Assembly: GCA_022605955.1 (NCBI GenBank)
Contig: JAKCOZ010000020.1
Span: 5,321,001-5,385,000 of the forward strand
Direction of reading: 5' to 3'
DNA: 64,000 bases
Origin: Rallus limicola
Lineage: Eukaryota; Chordata; Aves; Gruiformes; Rallidae
This document shows, piece after piece, positions 48,001 through 59,664 of this stretch. A model generated the notes under the pieces. The model ran no database searches and was not told the DNA's origin. It saw nothing but the letters and a program-made list of their open reading frames with translations. Numbering within the stretch: the stretch's first letter is position 1; every line of letters starts with the position of its first letter. The position numbers and the translations under genes were made by a program.

Positions 48001-51000
48001 TCCCAGGGAGAAGAGAAACGTGGTCCTGGTGGACACGTTTTGAAATTGAAGCCTGGTTTGGAACAGCAGTGGCTCAGCTTGGACTCGAGCAAGTGAGGGT
48101 TGTTCTCTTGCACATAGCGTTCACACTGTGGTAAAGGTGTATGTTTCTACATGGCATTTCTGGTGCTGTCAGGAACTTTTCATTATTAATGTTGACTTTT
48201 TCCCTGCCCAATGAGACATCCATCTGTAGCACTCACTGGAAAGGTGCTGGAGAACAGTATCCTGAACAGAACAGAACCTATTGTCAGAAATGGCCCCTTT
48301 TCCCCTTGCTGTAAACTCTGTGATGTTTTCCAAATGGCAACCCGAAGTATGTAAAGATGTGTGTGTTTTTCTGTGAGCACAGCTGCTGCTCTTGACCCAT
48401 CTGCCAGAAATTCTGCTCTTCAGACACAGCTTGCTTCCTCACGATGTCTGTCTCTCCCTGTTCCATTGGAAACAAGCATTTTCACACAGCTTTGCTTAAT
48501 GCAAAAGGACAACCAACCCTCCTTTTAAGGGCACGTTTCAGAGCATGAATGAATCCAAAGATGGGCTGAATCTACTGTCAGATGAGTGCTTGAGTTTGGA
48601 CAACTGTATAAAGCATTTGCCACTGTGGAGAATCTCTTCCACTGCATAAAAATTCTGTAAGCAAGCGTGTCTGGGCAATGCCAAGCCTGGTTAGTGTGGG
48701 GTGAAGCTTCTTTGAGGCTCTGGCCTTCCTCCTGCTCAGCAAAAACTGAGTCTATGCTCAATCATTAATTGAGTATTGTTCTGGTGCATGGGCTTTCTCA
48801 GCAGCACAACTGATACTGGTAAAGGAGAAAGAAGAGCAATTTTTTTTTACTACTTAAAAAATAAGGGGAACAAAGGGGTGGGTAAGAGAAATCAAAAAAG
48901 AAAAGCAACCACCAAAGCACCACCACCAAAAATCAACAAAAACACAAATACAAGAAAATCCCCCAAACTCAACCACAAAACATAAACTTAGGAGTGAGCT
49001 GCTTCTAAAACATCTGCCTCTCACCTCTGCTGAAAGTGGCATTTTAGCTGAATTACAGAAGGCCTGGATCATGCAGTCAGGAATCTCTCCACATCATGGT
49101 CATCTTGTTGCCAAGGGTGTGCTCATGAGATGTCCTCTAATTGGGTTAGAAGTGCTCTTCCAGGAACTGTGTCATTATAGAGTTTGAAGTTCTGGAAGCT
49201 GAGGGTGTGCAGTAATACATCCAGTGAGTGGGTGCTCTCTTTTCTTCTTCGTGCTACAAGTGCCTCTGGAATGAGCCATGGCCTGGTCTGGCCATGGCCT
49301 GTGGTGACGGGGGACAGCAGCCTCCTAAGGGCTTTTCTCCTTTCCTGATGGCTTGGTTCCTGGTGTCAGGCATTGGGAAAGGCTGGGCAAAGCCCTCCAC
49401 TGCCCTGCTGCACCTCTTGTCTCTTCAGAACTTGCTCCACCTTGCTGATAAAGCGATTGTGACTTCTTCACAGGGCCATCAGTGGGGACCTCCTGACCTT
49501 TTTATCTTAGAGATTAACCTTTTGATAGACACAAGTCCTGCTGGACAGATGGAGCCACTTTGGCCTGTGGGCAGTGTTGTCTATGCTGGAATCTTAATGG
49601 AGAGAGTCTGACCATGGTTGAGCTTTCTGCTATGTGAGACTGTACTTTGGGAAATAGGGCCAGGCAGAGGAAGAAAGTTAGCTGCAGTCTTTGGGCTTTC
49701 AGTTAGCATGTCTTAACTGCTGTTTGGGGCTTTTTTGGTTGTCTGAGGTTTTTCTGCATGAGCTGCAGTCTGGAAAGTCTGCTTAGCTACCTCTGCTGTT
49801 TGGTAAGCATGTACTCTAAAGAGGAGCATAATTGAAACTGGAGAAACAACTTCTCAAAGTCTTCCTATACAGCAGCTCTTTCCACAGAGGAGCAGCGTTT
49901 CGGGATGGGTAGTGACTCCAGGGGAGCAGCCTTCGTTCCCTTGAAAGAGAGCTTCCCTGGTGCGTGCTTTCTGCAGTATGATGATGCATCTGAAGCTGCT
50001 GCGTCCAAAAGATATCTGGGCCTTTTTATTGTAATCATGTTTGCGCATTCAGACCAATTTTGATGGTTATGAAGGTTCAAAAAAATCCCAGAGATCTTAA
50101 TAAGCTAATTTGGTAACTGTTTGTGGCTTTTGTTGTTCCTCTTTGTTGTGAGGACAGAACTGGTTCATGCTGATGAGTGCTGCATGAAAATTACATTATT
50201 AGTAATTACTGGTAATTTCTTGTCTGGAAGCTTCAGGTTTGTGGGAGCACTTAAATCCATTTGCTTCTATATTCCCTCTGGCTTTGCCGTAATGTCTCTC
50301 GGCACCGTGTACCTCAAGACACTTCAGCAGTTCCCTTTTCTCCATGGCAACTTCTCACAGCAGTTCCTGTATCGCAGAGAGACAGTTCTCTTTCTGCCTT
50401 AACGTGGTTTTTCTGCCCGGTCAGTGTGCATCACCATACTGTGCAGGGTTCCCTGGAGCCAGGGAAGGAGCGCCAGCCCTAGGTTAGGAAGGATGTTGGT
50501 GCAGGGCGATGCCTCAGTGATGAGGTGGGAAGGCAGACAACCAGTGTGCTTCGTGTTTTCCCCTCCCTCAAAGAGAAATTGTAATTTTCTTTTTATTTTA
50601 AATGTGGTGTGGTAATGCAGTGGTTTTTGTCAGCTGGCAAAGCTGAGGATTAGTCATAGGAGCATGTTTTGTTTTCTTCTAGAGAAGCTGGCAGAAAGGT
50701 AAAAAGAAAGAAGCGTACCATTGAACAAAAATCCCTGGAAAAAAAACGATGCTAAACCCCTACTTTTCCAAGAGAATTTCAGTACTGCTGTATTTGTTCT
50801 GCTTGGGGAGCATCACCTGGCTACAGTGTCTAAAATCCCTCTTTTCGGTGTAAATTAGGGATGCTTCTGACTCTGAATCGTGTGTGGAAATGTGCAGTGG
50901 AGGTAATCTTGCCTGGCACAGCTAAGGAAATGGAAATACATGGAAATACTGCTTGCTCACTCAGTTACTTTTTTTTTTCCCTGCACCAAATACTGATTTT

Positions 51001-51509
51001 ATTTCATCAAAGATCATAATTAGAATAGAAACATTTTTATTATCCCTCAGACTGAGATTAAGAGAGGTCGACTCTTTAAAACCTGTATCTTCATTTTGAT
51101 TTGGTTTCCGGCATCCTAATTACGTCTACTTCTAACCATCCTTCTGTATCTCCTTTCCTTTCATCTTCTGGAGTCTGATTGAAAGTAGCCTCAGTCCAGA
51201 AAAGCTGAAGGAAGGGAATCTCAGCCGTAGGTGAGATCAGCAGCGTGTGTAGAGGAGGACGGAGGGTGATCGGTGCCTTTGCACAGGACTTGCGACCTTG
51301 GTGCTTGCTTGGTGCCCTGCTTGGGAATGCAGCCTGGAGGTGGGTGGCCACAGGGTCATCTTCTCAGCCAGCTCTGGCAAAGGGTGCTGGCTTGGGATTA
51401 GCCTGAGAATAAATAGTAAGTATGCCCTGGGATATATTTGGTGAGGCAGTTCCCGCAGATGTTCCAAGATTTTGTGAAACGAGGAACCAAAAAAAGCAGT
51501 GGGGCTTGC
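39066..51509 (+). other. Long-intron interior, no exon recognised
   Basis: Contents: an ATT repeat at 43331-43350; a TG run at 45839-45850; A/C-rich tracts at 46305-46375 and 48840-48985; and an AT-rich unique stretch at 43860-44030 holding a TCF/LEF-like AGATCAAAAGG. Open frames of 60-127 codons on both strands match no known family. A first coding exon of the phosphatidylinositol-transfer domain was looked for by eye and not found. Confidence 0.4.
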
Positions 51510-51527
51510 TTTTTTTTTTTTTTTTTT
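51510..51527 (+). repeat. Poly-T tract (18 T)
   Basis: An uninterrupted run of 18 T's, with a second run of 16 T's at 52053-52068. No target-site duplication or SINE body is visible beside either, so they are treated as simple repeats. Confidence 0.9.
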
Positions 51528-52779
51528 CCTTCTTAGCTGTACTAAGCTTATCTAAATTTTGGACCTGTTTGTTTTTGTTTAATGTGGAATGCTAATGAGC
51601 AGATATTCTTAATAAATGCTGGATTTCCCACTGGTTGGAAACACTGAAGGGGTGGAGGTTCTGAAGTGTTAAGCCTGTGGCTCCTTATTACAGGTTAATA
51701 AGGTGGCAGTAACTTGGATTCCACGGATCAGCATCTTTTCCTGACTTCTCGTTCAGGAAGGTATGCAGAGCTGGAGGAGAAACAGCTTGTTCCCGAGGCA
51801 GCGGGCTCACGGTCCAGGTTGAGTTTATATTTGTAGCTTTGTTTTTGAATTTTGTTTTTATTGGCTAAAGAAATGCTTATGCTCTTCTTGTGCTCTGTGA
51901 ACTCAGCTGCTGTGCTGTTCGATGCCTCTGTACTTGGGGACAGAGGAATGTGTGTTACTCTGTGCAATGGAAGTGCCTGTTTTCAGAGGCTCAAACTCTG
52001 AGAGATGTGTAAAACCTTTAAATGCCAAAATATCAGCAGAATGACTCTAAACTTTTTTTTTTTTTTTTGGTCCAGATAGGTAATGGGAGGTTTGCTCTGA
52101 CTTGTAAAAGAATCATTTCTTGCTGATTACTTCATGTAAACACTGACGGGTTTCTTTATGAATTGATTCTTTCCCCCCCCCTCCTACTTTTGCAAGAGAT
52201 GTTTTACAGCACGTGGAAAATGTGACTGACCCTTAAAGGTCAGATTCTACTCTACCATTCTGCTTTTATTATCCTCCTTGTCAGAGAATGCAACCTATCT
52301 GTTCTGTCTTCTGTCCAGATTTGCTTTTTCACGTATATCTAATTGTTCCTACATGCAAATTTTAAATAGGATTTCTATAAAATATCGTGGCAGTAGAGCT
52401 GTTCTCAGAATGTAATTTACTGTATTTTATAGCTTCTGCCGATCTTTTTTTAGTTTCTTGCTAATGATGATATTGATTGGAGGATGGCATTTCTATGCAG
52501 CTGAAAGGAAAGGTTATGCTATTAAACAGATTTTTAGGTTTTGAGGACTCTGTTACAATGATAAGTGTACACAGGCAGCAGTCACCAGAACTCATTATTA
52601 AGTAGCTGTAAAAGATCTAACAAGCTCAGCTGTTTAATGTATCGACTCATTAGTGTCTTGAGCTCTGCTTTTGCTGAAGTGACAGGTAAAACATATATTT
52701 ATAAATTCCAGAAAAAAGCACATCCATCAGGCTAAAGTATTTTACAAGACTCAAAAAGCAATCCCAGTGGGGTTTTATT

Positions 52780-52806
52780 GTTTGTTTGTTTGTTTGTTTG
52801 TTTGTT
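52780..52806 (+). repeat. (GTTT)n microsatellite
   Basis: About six and a half perfect GTTT units, followed by degenerate GTTT-rich sequence and a T run to about 52851. Likely length-variable. Confidence 0.95.
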
Positions 52807-53039
52807 GGGTTGGTTTGGAGGTTTTGTTGTTTGTTTGTTCTTTTTTTTTTTTACCTAAGCAGAACAGTCATATGCTATCTCTGAAAGATGCTAGTGGTAA
52901 AGCTTTGGCTTACCAAAGGGAAAAACAGGGGCGGTCAGCTCATAGCATCACAACCATAATAGGAGAGTAAGATGCACACATCACATTCTTGCTTGTGTAG
53001 CTCCCCATTTGACGACTGGTTTGTGTGAGCTGAGCAGAG

Positions 53040-53150
53040 GGAGCAGCAAAGCTTTCGGTGGCGAGAGCCGCGCGGTGGAACTCGTGCGTGATGCGAGAGC
53101 ATGTGTGTGCCCGCAGCGAGCGATGTCGATTTGAAGCGGGCTGTTTGAGC
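53040..53150. promoter_or_regulatory. Isolated CpG pocket in the intron
   Basis: Thirteen CpGs fall between about 53056 and 53138, including GCCGCGCGG and repeated GCGAG motifs, while the flanks are CpG-poor and T-rich. It is too small to meet usual CpG-island length limits. It may be an alternative promoter, an enhancer, or an unannotated 5' exon. No coding frame is credible; the opposite-strand frame across it is stop-poor by chance. Confidence 0.35.
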
Positions 53151-56100
53151 AGAACAGCTTCTCTGTGAGTACTGCAGGCAGCTGTGTGTTGTGCCATGGT
53201 AAGCAAGTTTGCTTTTCGTTGTGTGAAGATGGTGTTTGTCTTGGGGATTGCTGTACAGCCCTGGTGACGGTCACGCTAAAATTTGTTGCTCTTTGAGTTA
53301 ATGAGCCTGAACCAAATGTCCCTGACCTTTTTGAAAAGTGTTTGTGTCCAGATTGGCTTCCAGACCTCCTGGAATTTGGCTTGGCTTCTATTTCTGGCTT
53401 TTGTGGAAAGGTGCTGTAGTGTGTAGTCAATTGAGCTTACCGCTGGGCGAACTGTAGCTGTTATTCCTCTATCTGGAAAGGGTTTGGAGATGCAGCAGGC
53501 ATCTCACCGAATGATTCAGTTTCTAACAAAACAACCTCCTTCCGTGCATGTTTGCATCTCTCCCAGCAGAGCCAAGCACTGGAATAGAACTAGTTTTCTA
53601 GAACAAGAGCAGAACATTCCACATTATTTAAAACCCATCACTTATGGCATTCTTGGATGTTTATTGTTCTTGGGGTTTTTTTCTCTTTGATGTCACACAA
53701 AACCATCTAGAGCAGGTGAGTGTATAATGGAACTTACTTTCTTGCTGGGGGTAGCTATCAGCTTACAGCTGAAAATGTGCTCTTGGTAGTAATGTCATGT
53801 TTTGTTGGGTGTTTTTTTACTCTCTACAGGGAGGTTGTTTTGACCAAAAGAATCAATTGCTTGTCTCATTCCAGTATTTATTTGCTTAATTGATCCTGCT
53901 AATGAGGAAAACGTATGTACTGGAAGGCTTTACCCAACCTCAGATAAGGTTAAGAAAGTTATTTTGTGTTTAGGGACAGTAACAAGAACAACCCCATAAG
54001 TAACGGGGAAGAAAGCTGCTTATAATGCCCAACAAGTTTGTCTGCTGAAATATCACAGCAGGGAAGGCATGGCTGATCCCTGCAGGTAGCCTGAGGGACT
54101 GAAAAAGTTTTCTTGGCATCAGTTTGGTGTTACCCATTTTACCTCTGAATGCCTGAGCTGCTGGAGAACTGGGGAAGATCCTGCACCTGTATATTTTCCC
54201 CTCCAGAACTACTTCTTTCACTATGTGTGTCTTATCTTGTCGGTTTGAGGCTTTTCTCTTTTCCACAGTGGTTTCTATGGAAATGTCATGGGTTTGGGTG
54301 GTAGGTAGTAACCCTCATGACTGCAGCACAGTTGCTCTCTGTATTCCTTAGCTTGTGCTAATTTTGTACCTGCATCATGCTGTGGGAAGGGGGCAGAGGG
54401 TGTTTGACACTAACTAGGGGTGCCAGTTACAGAAATGGCAACCCAAGAGATGTCTTCCCTATCCCCTGGAGTTGAGGAGATTGATCTGTAAAGCTGTAGA
54501 AGCTGGGCAGGTTGAGGATGGACCTTACATCACCGGTCCCTTGGGTGTGGGATGCTCATCAGGAGCAGTCCCAGGGCTGGCACTGCTGGTCTGGGGAGTG
54601 GAGCAGGAGAGGGGCTTCTGTGGCTGACACTTCTATTGAGTGCAAGGTTTGTATTTGCCACCTTTTTCAGAAGAACTGGTACTGCCAAAACATCTAAGGG
54701 GCTGGGAGTGTTCCAAGCACCGTGCACAAAGCTAAACGTATTCTAAAATAAAAACTGCTGACACTTCTTTGAGCTGCCCTTAGTGTGAATCAAAGCACTC
54801 GCTTTTCCAGTACTTCTCATCACTGAGAACACCAGCCTGGGCAGCAGGGAGATTGTAGCTCTGCATACAGAATTAATGTGGTCTCTTAAGGGGAAAAATG
54901 AGGCATCTTGTGTTTCAGCAAACTAGCAACTTGCCAGTAACGCCCCAAAAAAGTGGTGCATGGTCTTGTCTAGCTGATGGTTCTGTGTGGAACAAGGCTT
55001 TTAATCTGGAAATACTGTCCATCACCTGCACAGCTGAAGAGCTGTGAGGGGCTGTGATTGGTGTTACTGTAACTTGGTACACGCTCATCTGCCATGCCGG
55101 CTTATGGACCTGTTCCCAAAGAACTGTTCAGTAAGGGCGACAGCACCATGAGCACCTTTGGGTGTAAGAACCGAACTCTAAAGGTTTATAATGCATTTAG
55201 GGAACTAATCCCCTCCTGCACCGAGTAGGACTTTGGGTGACAACTGAAGCATTGATCTGGTGTACCTCAAACTATAAAGAAAGGGGCAAGGTGGGATTTT
55301 GGAGACTGCTTAGGTGCAAGTACCGTGTTTTGCAGTTCACTCTGTTCTTTTGACTGGGACCTTTAAACTCCATGCTCATTAGCTTTCTTTCATGGATGCT
55401 CTCATTGCCTTTGGTCTGGTAGCATTTCTGAAGTAAGAGGTGCTGGGCTCCTCAGGGTGGAAGATGTCAGAGGGAAACAGTTGTCCACTTTGTCTGTGTG
55501 ATGTCCCCTTGTGCCGCACCCAATGCGGGTGTGGGTGAAGAGGGTAGAAGAGCATCTCCCAGCAGGGTTTCCGTAGCAATTCACAGGAATGTTCTTTGAG
55601 AGCATCACTGGAGGTGTGGATAAAACTAGAGGTATTAATGCATGCTTTTACCACATTGTTTTAGCAAGCCATTTTCTCCAGTAAACGTAACAAGCTAACC
55701 TGAGACTTCCAGAGAGGCTGAAGGAATTAGCCCCTAACTCCCAGAGAAGCTCAGTGCTGGGAAGTATTTGGAAGGCCAACACTGTTGTTTTGAAAATCTC
55801 TGGGGCAATTGCCCAGGAGAGGAATATGAGAAAATGACCTCCTTCAGATATGCTCAGTTTATAACTAGCTAATCTGATTATCTCCCCTTGCCCGGGATGA
55901 TGGATGGGGTAGATAGCCATGCTCTGTTTATTTGGGTCCTTTTGTGCTAAAGGACTGCATGGCCTTATTTTGGAAGTGTAAAACTTTTGCAGGAACAAAG
56001 AGTGTAGAGAGGAAATTGTCACTTTCTCTGCTTTCCCCTGTGACAGGCTTCCGAAATTCGGTCATTATTCTGTAACACGATGTGGTTACGATCCTGCCTG

Positions 56101-59100
56101 ACAGCATGAAACTGGAAAATATTTTCAGCTCAAAATAAACTCCACAAGGAGAATAGTTTCCATGTTGTCCCCTATTCAGAGGAAAGCTACTGGACTTTAG
56201 CCCTAAATAAAGATTCCAGCCAACTTTGGTACTTTAAAAACCAGTAATGGTTGTCCTAAATTTGACCTCCAGCTTAAAAAGTCTGCTTTTGTGCACTGCT
56301 CTTTGCATTGACCAAGTCAACAGAGCATGTTCTCCACATTGCTGTTACTTCCAATGGCTTTGAGTGGTTTGTTGTGTAAAATATTGGATGGAAAACTTTC
56401 CAAAGTGTATATTGAGCCTCTGGGTAGTTAGCAAGTTGTTCTCAAAGCATTCAATTGTCTTTTTTCACTCTTTAGCCCTGCTGGGGAAAAAAAAAAAGCA
56501 TTAACTTGTACTTAAGGTGATGTTCACTTCCTTTTGATGCAGTTAGACTATGTATTTTATAAGTGTGAGATGCTTCAAATGGATTTAGTGGCAAATCATC
56601 CTTGAAGTCAGTCCCTCTGAGCAGTGCTTGCTCCTGTTCTTCCTCCTGACTGGGATATTGGGATCTTGTTGCTGACTGCAGAAGGGAATGTCCAATTTTT
56701 CTCTTCTATTTTCAATGATCAGCTGGGATCAACTGCATTAATTTCTGATGCATTAGTTTGGAACTTGGAAGTTTTCTCTCCCATTAGCTAATTATGGCTG
56801 TTATGCTCTGTTGTTGTCACTCGGGGTATTTTTGAATATTAAGGGTGAAAAGTGACTGTTTAACAATGAAACTCATCAGCGAGGCACCCTGAGCCTGTTG
56901 TGAGTCACCCTTGATGATTTTGCTGACAAAAAAAAGTTTTCTTTTACAACTGTTGACTCCTGTGAGCCCCACAGTTACTCATCGCTGGAGCAGGAGCTGC
57001 TTGAGCCACTGTCACCAACACTTGGCCAAGGAGGCATCTCGCCCACATGTGGCTTCCATCTGGCCAGTCAGCCAACAACTCACCTCTCCACCTCTAGCCT
57101 AAGGCTAAGCTGTTAAGCTTTTTACTAGATTTTGGATTCTTTTGATCTTTATCAAGTTTATTAAAAATGCTGAAGCTGAATAGTTTTGTCCTGAGGAAGG
57201 AAGGTGGCTGGTTCTTGGCAAAAACTGTTGTTGTAGCGGCTGAACAGAGAGGATCAGATCCTGGATTTTCATAATTGCTGATGCCATTTTTATTGGGTTT
57301 GTGTGTGGCTTCTCTCTTTTTTTTTTTTTTTGTTGTTGTTTGTTTTTGGGTTTTGTCTGTATAACTGCACTGAGAGGTAATGCTGAATGAGTGGAATATA
57401 TCAGCAGGAGACACGGGATTGTGGCATGCAGCGCTCATCACTTGGGGTGGGGAAAGCAACAAGGAGAGTGGTTAAGGACCTCTCACTTTAACCTCAAACC
57501 ATCCCAAGAAACACAATTTCAAATTAACTCTTTCTACTCCTCCTTGTTTTGTTTTTGTGAGGAATTGCCTCCAGTACGGGTCAGAGACATTGGCCAGCTG
57601 CCCTGATGTGGGAGCTGTCAGTCTGGGTGACCTGGTGGTCTTCCCTCAGATCCAAAGTCTTTGGTTCCCAAATGATGGTGCTCAGGATTCACTTCCATTC
57701 TAGCTGCCTTGCTGTTCATTGGATAGTATTCGTACTCCTGGTAGGAAACAGAGCTTTCTATGGCTTGTTACATGGAGATATAACCCTGCCTCTAGCAGGT
57801 TTGGGGTTTGAAGAGGCTTTGTGCATGGGCAGGCGTGATACAGCTAACGGCCTGTGAGAGTTATGTTGTCCGTTAAAGCACCTGTTGCACACCTCTTGGA
57901 AACTGCATCAGATTATGATGGATCACGGAGCTGATGCACAATAGCAGTTTGTCTTACCCCCTTCCCCCTCCTCCCCCCTGCCCTCCCAATCTCTCACCAG
58001 GATTTCTTCATTGTATGGCTTGGTGCCCTGCTCTGGGAATATTATGAATTTGTTGGGGTGTGATTGACTTCCAGAATTTGAAAACTTGGTAGTGCTGTGC
58101 TGAAGAGAGGTGGAGAGGGATAAATATATTAGTAAATCACACAGATGAAGCCATAAGGCATCAGTCTGGAATGAACTTGGCTTGCATCTTAATTGCATGA
58201 CAGAAAACTGAACAAATAAACTGCATGCCTGAGCAACTGGGACAATCTTTGAGTGGTGCATGTGAAAGAAAAATAAGGGAAAAAGAATTGTTACCAGGGT
58301 GTCACTAAAAGTATGGATTGTTAGTGCTGCTGTTACTTATGCTTTGCTTTTCTTTCTTGTCATTATCATTCCTGGTATTTTTAGGGGAGCTTTGCAGCTC
58401 GTCTATTTTCTGCCAAGTTGGCTAAAAATGTTGGTCTCACGTGACATGATAAATATTCTCTTGGAAACCAATGCTGTATATATTCTGAACTTCCCCTTCT
58501 GCTGATGTCTGGATTTGTTCCTTAAAATTGCAGCAGCAGGAGCTGGGGGAAAGGTGTCCCTTTTTATTAAACCCTGTGCATATGGCTGGTAGGCTCCTAA
58601 GAGTAGCTTGAATAGTCTTTGCAGATAAAGCTGATAGCCTGGAATGTTTTTGTTTGCTTTAGCTTTTGGGTGGTATTAGCCTTAGCTGTAACCTCTTTCA
58701 GTTTCTGTTATCTTTTTATATGGACTTCCTAGAGCTCTGATCCCGCAGTAAAATCCACGCGGATAGAACCCTTCTGCGCTGAGGTCTGAGGTCACAGTAA
58801 CGAGGCCAGACACCAAGCACGGGGCTGATGCCGTACCGCTCTCATGTGGCGCCTGCCTCTCCTCTTGGTAGTCCTCAGTCTTCTCTCCTCAAGTGGCAGG
58901 GCTTTTCTGGTTGTATTTATTTTTTGATTCCCTCACAGGGGCTTTTCTCTGCTAAACACGTGCCCTCTGTTTCTGTTCATAAGGCATCTAGGTCTACGTT
59001 TCTTTAGAGGTGATGAGGGCTGCGTGGTGCTGGTGTCCAACCCCAGGACTTGTCCTTGCTGTCCAGTAGCAATTATCTCATAGTCAGATGGCTGCGCTCA

Positions 59101-59316
59101 GAGGTCTGTGGAGCCTCAACATGGGTTGACTGTATCATCCTGCCTAGAACAACCACTCAGAACAATGTGTCCGCTTGTGTATCACGTGTGAAAACCATGC
59201 TTGATCTGAAATGTCAAGGTTGTAGTAAGAACCGAACCTCCTGGTAAAAGTGGAAATAGCTGTATGTCCTTATTTCAACAACACCCTCTGGTTTCAGGTG
59301 GGTTGTGAAGTGCCGC
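53151..59316 (+). other. Long-intron interior, no exon recognised
   Basis: Contents: a T/G-rich tract at 57310-57352, a polypyrimidine C-rich tract at 57957-57988 (possible triplex or quadruplex on the minus strand), and a loose CpG cluster at 58744-58855. No coding exon is recognised. Confidence 0.4.
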
Positions 59317-59664
59317 CTGGAGAAGAGGGGGCTGAGAGGGGACATTATTGCTGCCTACAGTTAACTGAAAGGAGGTTGTAGAGGTGGGTGTTGGTCTCTT
59401 CACCCAAGTGACAGGTTATGGGACCAGGGGAATGGCCTCCAGCTGTGCCAGGTCAGGGTCAGATTCGACATTAGGAAAAAAATTGTCACTAACAGAGTTA
59501 ATCTGGCACTAGAACAGGCTGCCTGGGGAGGGGTTTGAGTCACTGACCCTGCATGTATTCAGAAGATGAGCAGATGAGGTGCTCAGGGATATGGCTTATT
59601 AGAGAGCAGGTATGGTTGGACTTCATGATCTCAAAAGTCTTTTCCAACCTAGTGATTCTGTGGA
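59317..59664 (+). mobile_element. CR1 LINE, 5'-truncated 3' end, second copy
   Basis: The order of CR1-type blocks is clear: CTGGAGAAGAGGGGGCTGAG, an ATTAGGAAAAAAATTGTCAC line, ACAGGCTGCCTGGGGAGG, then GGTTGGACTTCATGATCTC and CTTTTCCAACCTAGTGATTC near the end. This copy is more diverged than the one at 1566, belongs to a different-looking CR1 subfamily, and has no intact open frame. It lies in the same orientation as the presumed transcript. It is truncated at the 5' end, as is usual. Confidence 0.9.

Noticed and set aside
51510..52068. Poly-T runs as reverse poly-A tails of SINEs or processed pseudogenes
   Set aside because: No retrocopy body and no flanking direct repeats are visible beside either run.
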